This document shows, one piece after another, positions 6,422-10,420 of a DNA stretch of 10,420 nt. A program made the translations under genes and the position numbers. Source of the DNA: an uncultured Bdellovibrionales bacterium (GTDB lineage: Bacteria > Bdellovibrionota > Bdellovibrionia > Bdellovibrionales > UBA1609); NCBI GenBank assembly GCA_937980625.1, contig CALJPJ010000189.1:1-10420 (forward strand), read 5' to 3'. How positions within the stretch are numbered: position 1 is the first letter of the stretch; each line of letters opens with the position of its first letter. Under the pieces are notes generated by a model that searched no databases, was not told where the DNA came from, and saw only the letters and a program-made list of their open reading frames with translations.

Positions 6422-7858
6422 TCAAATTTCTCCGTCAAAAACTTGTCTCTCTTGTAATAAATCTGGTCGTTTGAAGGTTAGTTTTGCCTGAACCCCAATG
6501 TTAGGCTGGGAAATTAATTCTAAAATTGCTTGATGATCTTTTAATATTTTATAGGCGACAGTGACTCCAAGACTTTTACCACTTTGGAAAGGATCGTACT
6601 TATCGGCTGTAATTCTGTTATCATTGACCTTAAGTATAGGGCCATTTTCTTCATTTGTAATTTTGATTTTGATAGTGCCTTGGAATTGCGGGTTAACAGC
6701 CATATTTTCAGACAAACTAATGCTAGCTTCTTGAATAAGGTGACCTAAGGCTTGGGTTAGCAAATTTTTATTTCCTTTGGTTAAAAAAGTATCATTAGTG
6801 CTTTCAGAAAAAATAACTTTTATTCCTTTAGCTTTGGTTTTTAATTCATTAATTTTAATAGACTGGTTAACAATATTACGTAGATCAAGAGTTTCTTGTT
6901 CTTCAAGGTTATGCTTTCTTGAAAAGCCAAGTAGGTTTTCTACGATGTCTTTACATTTTAAAGTAGCTGTTTCCATTTCAATAATATCTTCATATATGGG
7001 AGATGTTTTTTCTAAGTCCATTTTAATTAACTGAATAAATGAAAGCATACCTGCGAGTGGGTTGTTAAGCTCATGAGCGATACTACTGCCGATCGTTCCT
7101 AGCTCAGCCATTTTAGCAGATTCAAATATTTGTTTTTCCATTTTTTTTTGCTCAGTAATATCTCTAAACATAATTAGGTACTGCTTATTTTTAATTCGAC
7201 TGGTCTGCTGTGGTTGCGAGATGAGCTGGCAATGTACTTCATAATTATAAGTTATGTTGTTATTTTTTTTATTAGCAAAGGCTGTGAAGTGGCTTTGGTT
7301 TTTGTCAATCTTAAAACTAATCTCTTCAGAGCCTAAAAACGACTTAAATGCATTGCTTGCGATGATATTTTTATTGTTATAATTAGTTTTATCAAGAAAA
7401 GACTTGTTAGTTCTAAGGATTGAGAATTTGGCATCGGTGAGGCATAAAGGTGTGGAGATTGCGTCAAATGTGGAGTCCCACTGTAGTTTTAGGTTTTCAT
7501 TTCGTTCAATTTTTAAAAGTCGATCTAAATTTATACTAATAGTCTTTGTGATTTTATTTAAAAATTTAATTTCTGTTTTGTTAAACTTTTTATTTTTAAT
7601 AATAAAGAGGTAAGCTTCAGGGGCGAGCACTAGGTTAAGGTCAATTTTTAAAATTTCAATATTTTTTAATTTTGTAAAATTGATTAAGCGAGGGTCATTT
7701 GCTGAAAATGATATATAAGAGTTTAGAGATTTAATTTGATGTTTTAAATTTTGCTGAATTAAATTTTCTAGGGAATTAATATTTTGTGCTTGTTGTAGAT
7801 CTGATAGGACAGAGTATATATTTAGTGTGCTCATTATATTAATATTTGCCTTTATCAC
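6422..7858 (-). CDS. Soluble PAS-containing sensor histidine kinase with degenerate ATP-binding domain
   Basis: This is an NtrB-like two-component sensor. There is no signal peptide or membrane segment, so it should sense inside the cell. Residues 12-118 look like a GAF-type sensor (inference), followed by a PAS domain (about 124-235, ending YLIMFRDITEQKKMEKQ). The dimerisation/phosphoacceptor domain is intact, with the H-box SSIAHELNNPLAG and phospho-accepting His262. The catalytic domain is unusual. The N-box position reads LGHLIQEAS (371-379) with Gln376 where Mg-binding Asn is expected. The G1 box DNGxGI reads DNRITA (413-418), and the lid/G2 segment is reduced to PFQSGKSLGVTVAYKIL (423-439) without GTGLGL. 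It may bind ATP poorly or act mainly as phosphatase or phosphotransfer partner. GTG 7858 overlaps the amidase stop (GTGA), which implies translational coupling; ATG 7834 is the alternative. The response regulator gene follows. Confidence 0.88.
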   Translation of the reverse strand: MIKANINIMSTLNIYSVLSDLQQAQNINSLENLIQQNLKHQIKSLNSYISFSANDPRLINFTKLKNIEILKIDLNLVLAPEAYLFIIKNKKFNKTEIKFLNKITKTISINLDRLLKIERNENLKLQWDSTFDAISTPLCLTDAKFSILRTNKSFLDKTNYNNKNIIASNAFKSFLGSEEISFKIDKNQSHFTAFANKKNNNITYNYEVHCQLISQPQQTSRIKNKQYLIMFRDITEQKKMEKQIFESAKMAELGTIGSSIAHELNNPLAGMLSFIQLIKMDLEKTSPIYEDIIEMETATLKCKDIVENLLGFSRKHNLEEQETLDLRNIVNQSIKINELKTKAKGIKVIFSESTNDTFLTKGNKNLLTQALGHLIQEASISLSENMAVNPQFQGTIKIKITNEENGPILKVNDNRITADKYDPFQSGKSLGVTVAYKILKDHQAILELISQPNIGVQAKLTFKRPDLLQERQVFDGEI

Positions 7859-8514
7859 TTAATTTTTAAAACTATATCAAACGCAGCTTTGAAGTTATTC
7901 CATGAGGTAGTAGAACAAATTTTTTCTTCTTCCTCAATGCAAATGACTGGTATATTGAGATCAAACCAAGCAAATTGCCCTAAGCTACCGGGGGTTGGGT
8001 AGCCAATATCTAACTTTAGAGGGTAGTTAGAACATTGGCTAAAGGCTTTTGCTTCAGGGTTATCGGGCGGGCCAGTAAGAATTATGGAGGGCCTCCAAGA
8101 GTGAAAGTGAATAATTAATTTTGGTTTAATATCTTTGATGAGTTGTGTTAAAGCTAAGATCTCAGGCTCAGATGCTGGGTGTGGCCCTGGGTAATATCTA
8201 GGGGCTTTATAATTTTTACTCCAATCTTTTGAGGGGAAATTTCGATTTAGGTCTACATTATTGGCATTAGTTCTAGAGTTTGCGGCAAAGCCATCAGGAT
8301 TTAAGCAAGGAATTAAAGCCCAGTGTTTATTAAATTTATTTTTATTTAGGTATATGAGTAAGTTTTTGGCTAAAGAGACTCCTTCGGGCTCGTCACCATG
8401 AACTCCGCCAATAAATAAAATAGGGCCAATAAATTGATTTATATCATGCGAGAGGTAAAGTTCAATATGATTACTTTGTACTGAGTTGGCCCAGTTTTTT
8501 TTATGCAATATCAT
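7855..8514 (-). CDS. M14-family zinc peptidase, MpaA-like murein peptide amidase
   Basis: This is a metallocarboxypeptidase-fold enzyme. The closest functional match by motif and size is MpaA, which cuts the gamma-D-Glu-diaminopimelate bond of murein tripeptide during wall recycling in the cytoplasm (E. coli MpaA is about 240 residues; this one is 219). Zinc ligands are His39 and Glu42 in GGVHGDEPEG, and His138 in HFHSW. Substrate-binding residues are Arg81 and Asn90-Arg91 in NNVDLNRNFP, and the probable catalytic Glu is Glu194 in VICIEEEE, preceded by GSLGQFAWF. No signal peptide is visible, consistent with a cytosolic recycling enzyme. ATG 8514 has no Shine-Dalgarno, and a consensus -10 lies only 10-15 bases upstream. 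Its stop overlaps the kinase start by four bases. The divergent neighbours glmU and glmS supply UDP-GlcNAc for the same wall. An LD- or DD-carboxypeptidase-type activity cannot be excluded. Confidence 0.8.
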   Translation of the reverse strand: MILHKKNWANSVQSNHIELYLSHDINQFIGPILFIGGVHGDEPEGVSLAKNLLIYLNKNKFNKHWALIPCLNPDGFAANSRTNANNVDLNRNFPSKDWSKNYKAPRYYPGPHPASEPEILALTQLIKDIKPKLIIHFHSWRPSIILTGPPDNPEAKAFSQCSNYPLKLDIGYPTPGSLGQFAWFDLNIPVICIEEEEKICSTTSWNNFKAAFDIVLKIK

Positions 8515-8523
8515 TATTTAATA

Positions 8524-8552
8524 ATTATATAAAATTGTGTTCTGTTAGTAAA
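8524..8552 (-). promoter_or_regulatory. Candidate promoter for the amidase-kinase-regulator run, near-leaderless
   Basis: On the minus strand, TATAAT (8529-8524, all six bases match) is preceded by TTTACT (8552-8547, four of six) with an ideal 17-base spacer. Transcription would start about seven bases past the -10, near 8517, only about three bases before the ATG at 8514. That agrees with the lack of any Shine-Dalgarno there. The surrounding DNA is AT-rich, so a chance TATAAT is possible. Confidence 0.4.
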
Positions 8553-8593
8553 ATAAGAAACTGCCCTAAAGTGTATATCTTCCAGTTTTAATT

Positions 8594-8622
8594 TTGATTT
8601 AACCTCAGCTCAAATATAAATT
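8594..8622 (+). promoter_or_regulatory. Candidate promoter for glmU-glmS
   Basis: TTGATT (8594-8599, four of six) is followed after 17 bases by TAAATT (8617-8622, four of six). A TATAAA at 8615-8620 would give a 15-base spacer. The leader before ATG 8760 would be about 130 bases. The sequence between is too AT-rich to judge, and other TATA-like runs occur at 8699-8713. I see no leader hairpin or riboswitch. Confidence 0.25.
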
Positions 8623-8759
8623 AGTCATTTTAAGTATGTGATTATAAATTTAAGGTGTTTAAATTAAAAGTCTCTTAAAAACATCGAATTTCAAATTTTA
8701 TATATAAATATATTGATGAATTATTGACCGTAGCTCGTTGAAAAGGGAAATTATTAAGT

Positions 8760-10124
8760 ATGAGTGATGTTGAATTTTCAGTTATAATTTTAGCCGCTGG
8801 TAAAGGGACAAGAATGAAGTCGCCATTACCTAAAGTTTTACACCCTGTCGCTGGTGTGCCAATGATCTATAGAACTATTGAAACCGTGAAAAAAGCAGGA
8901 GCGGTAGAAGTTCGTGTAATCGTTGGTTTTGGTGAAAACCTAGTGAGGCAAGTTGTGGACCCTCTTGGAGCTGTTTGTTTTAAGCAGAAAGTTCAAAATG
9001 GAACAGCCAAAGCAGTACAGGCGGCACAACCTGATAGCTTAACAGGTACAACTTTAGTTTTAAATGGTGACCATCCACTACTTAAAGTTGAAGATATTAA
9101 AACAATAATCCAAGAGCATACAAAAAAAAATAATGACCTATCTGTTGTTTCGTCTGAGTTAGAAGATGGCAAATCATTTGGTCGGATTGTACGGCATCAT
9201 GGTGAGCTCAGGGCTATTGTTGAAGCCAAAGATGCCTCTCATGAAACATTAAAAATTAAAGAAGTAAATACAGGCGTTTTTATTACTGATGCAGAGCTTT
9301 TATCAGAATATTTACCAATGATTGATTGTCATAATGCACAGGGTGAGTATTACTTTACTGATATTGTTTCATTGTGCCAGGAAAAGGGGCAAAAAGTAGA
9401 TGCAATTATTGGCCATCCTAGAATTGCATTTGGAGTTAATAATCAAAAGGAGCTTGCTATGGCAACAAAACAAGTATTTAAGCAAAAGGTAGACCAACTC
9501 TTAGAGCAAGGCGTGATTATCATTGATCCGGATGCAACTTATATTGAAGAAGATGTTGTAGTTGGTGAAGGTACAATTTTGTATCCAGGAGTTTATTTAA
9601 AGGAGAAAACTAAGATTGGAAACTATTGTATTATAGAACCCAATGCCTTTATACAAAACTCTGAGATTGGCGATTCAGTTGAGATTAAAGCAGGTAGTTA
9701 TTTAAATAAATGTAAAATTGGCAGTAAAACTAAAGTTGGGCCATACGCACATATTAGGCCCGAATCAATCGTTGGTGAAGAGGCTAAAATTGGTAACTTT
9801 GTTGAGCTGAAAAAAGTGACCTTTGGAAATAAGTCGAAGGCTGGTCATTTAACCTACCTTGGTGATGCAATTGTTGGCGAAGATGTAAATATCGGTTGTG
9901 GAACTATTACCTGTAATTATGCTCCTGATAAAAAGAAATATGTAACTAAAATTGGAGATGGCTCTTTCATTGGAAGTGATACGCAGTTTGTTGCTCCTAT
10001 TGAAATTGGTAAAAATACTATTATAGGGTCAGGCTCCACACTAACCAAAGATGTTCCTGATAATGCTTTGGCTGTGGCAAGGGGTAAACAGTTTATTAAA
10101 AAAAATTATAATTCTAAAAAATAA
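8760..10124 (+). CDS. glmU: Bifunctional GlmU: glucosamine-1-phosphate acetyltransferase and GlcNAc-1-P uridylyltransferase
   Basis: GlmU makes UDP-GlcNAc in two steps, acetylating GlcN-1-P with acetyl-CoA and then transferring UMP from UTP. UDP-GlcNAc feeds peptidoglycan and lipid A. The 454-residue length matches the family (456 in E. coli). The N-terminal Rossmann-like domain (about 1-228) has LAAGKGTRMKSPLPKVLHP (11-29), with Arg18 and Lys25 at the E. coli positions, LNGDHPLL, and EVNTGVF. The C-terminal left-handed beta-helix (about 250-454) shows hexapeptide repeats such as IGNYCI, IGDSVEI and IGNFVEL. Its catalytic His363 lies in KAGHLTYLGDA (codon 9846-9848), identical in number to E. 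coli, followed by NIGCGTITCNY and GSDTQFVAPI. All key residues are present, so both activities are expected. AAGGG (8743-8747) is about 12 bases before ATG 8760. glmS follows after 12 bp, the usual operon order. Confidence 0.97.
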   Translation: MSDVEFSVIILAAGKGTRMKSPLPKVLHPVAGVPMIYRTIETVKKAGAVEVRVIVGFGENLVRQVVDPLGAVCFKQKVQNGTAKAVQAAQPDSLTGTTLVLNGDHPLLKVEDIKTIIQEHTKKNNDLSVVSSELEDGKSFGRIVRHHGELRAIVEAKDASHETLKIKEVNTGVFITDAELLSEYLPMIDCHNAQGEYYFTDIVSLCQEKGQKVDAIIGHPRIAFGVNNQKELAMATKQVFKQKVDQLLEQGVIIIDPDATYIEEDVVVGEGTILYPGVYLKEKTKIGNYCIIEPNAFIQNSEIGDSVEIKAGSYLNKCKIGSKTKVGPYAHIRPESIVGEEAKIGNFVELKKVTFGNKSKAGHLTYLGDAIVGEDVNIGCGTITCNYAPDKKKYVTKIGDGSFIGSDTQFVAPIEIGKNTIIGSGSTLTKDVPDNALAVARGKQFIKKNYNSKK

Positions 10125-10129
10125 AAGGA
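10124..10129 (+). promoter_or_regulatory. Ribosome binding site of glmS
   Basis: AAAGGA begins on the last base of the glmU stop codon and lies seven bases before ATG 10137. It confirms the glmS start and supports cotranscription with glmU. Confidence 0.7.
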
Positions 10130-10136
10130 CTTATAT

Positions 10137-10420
10137 ATGTGTGGAATTGTTGGATGTTTAGGCCGTCCGGATGCCCAAGAGATTATCGTGAAGGGTTTAA
10201 AAACATTAGAGTACAGAGGTTATGATAGTGCCGGAGTAGCTATACATAATGGTGAGTATATTAATAGATCTAGAGCTGAGGGTAAGTTAGTTAACTTAGA
10301 AGAAAAGCTAAGGCTGGACCCTATTAGAGGTAATCTTGGAATTGGCCATACTCGCTGGGCAACACATGGGCCCGCAACTGAAAGAAATGCTCATCCTCAT
10401 ATGATCGACGGGATTAGTGT
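10137..10420 (+). CDS. glmS: Glutamine-fructose-6-phosphate aminotransferase GlmS (N-terminus only, cut by window end)
   Basis: GlmS converts fructose-6-phosphate and glutamine to glucosamine-6-phosphate, the entry step of amino-sugar synthesis, in the cytoplasm. Only 94 codons of a roughly 600-residue protein are present, all in the class II glutaminase domain. They begin MCGIVGCLG, whose Cys2 becomes the N-terminal nucleophile after Met removal, then KTLEYRGYDSAGVA (22-35) and IGHTRWATHGPATERNAHPH with the glutamine-binding Arg and Trp. No frameshift or stop interrupts it. The gene starts 12 bp after glmU, and a clear AAAGGA precedes the ATG. No glmS ribozyme-like leader is possible in the 12-bp gap, so any feedback control must act elsewhere. 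Confidence 0.96.
   Translation, partial: MCGIVGCLGRPDAQEIIVKGLKTLEYRGYDSAGVAIHNGEYINRSRAEGKLVNLEEKLRLDPIRGNLGIGHTRWATHGPATERNAHPHMIDGIS

Noticed and set aside
6777..7613. Plus-strand open frames inside the histidine kinase gene (6777-7034 and 7404-7613)
   Set aside because: They are shadows of the PAS and His-box coding region, with no recognisable domain or start signal.
8515..8759. Sigma54 (-24/-12) promoter for the amidase or glmU, suggested by the nearby NtrC-type regulator
   Set aside because: I found no GG-N10-GC element with the TGGCAC/TTGC context on either strand of this gap or of the 6324-6421 gap, so autoregulation through sigma54 is not supported here.

Overview
The window is a stretch of chromosome from an AT-rich, Gram-negative bacterium. 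All genes are housekeeping or regulatory. There are no insertion sequences, phage genes, CRISPR arrays or RNA genes. The Gram-negative call rests on a lipoprotein with a lipobox, an MpaA-like murein peptide amidase, and an NtrC-type response regulator with a soluble NtrB-like kinase. Low GC plus several NtrC/NtrB-style genes would suit a Bdellovibrio-and-like or deltaproteobacterial genome, or a low-GC gammaproteobacterium. This placement is a guess, because no marker gene here settles it.

Layout. Positions 1-551 (minus) hold the N-terminal two thirds of thymidylate synthase (thyA), cut by the window edge. A 376-bp gene-free divergent region follows. A plus-strand run with 14, 2 and 18 bp gaps then covers 928-4891: a SAMHD1-like HD-domain dNTPase, purD, a TsaC/Sua5-type threonylcarbamoyl-AMP synthase and an uncharacterised lipoprotein. 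It converges on a minus-strand run read from 8514 down to 4917: an MpaA-like M14 amidase, a cytosolic histidine kinase whose GTG start overlaps the amidase stop, and a sigma54-type response regulator. A divergent intergenic region (8515-8759) separates this from glmU and the start of glmS (8760-10420, plus).

How the genes work together. The left half concerns nucleotides: dTMP synthesis (thyA) faces a dNTP-degrading enzyme, which heads a run containing the purine gene purD. The right half concerns cell wall: GlmS and GlmU make UDP-GlcNAc. The divergent amidase probably trims recycled murein peptides, and it is translationally linked to a soluble two-component pair, which suggests but does not prove sensing of wall turnover.

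The observation most worth a second look is the histidine kinase. Its PAS domain and phospho-accepting His box are intact, but its ATP-binding domain has lost the N-box Asn, the G1-box glycine and the ATP-lid glycines. Secondary points are a consensus -10 placed so close to the amidase ATG that its mRNA would be almost leaderless, overlapping palindromes filling the spacer of a candidate dNTPase promoter, and a strong bulged hairpin in front of the response regulator gene. I did not find an entirely new multi-gene system.
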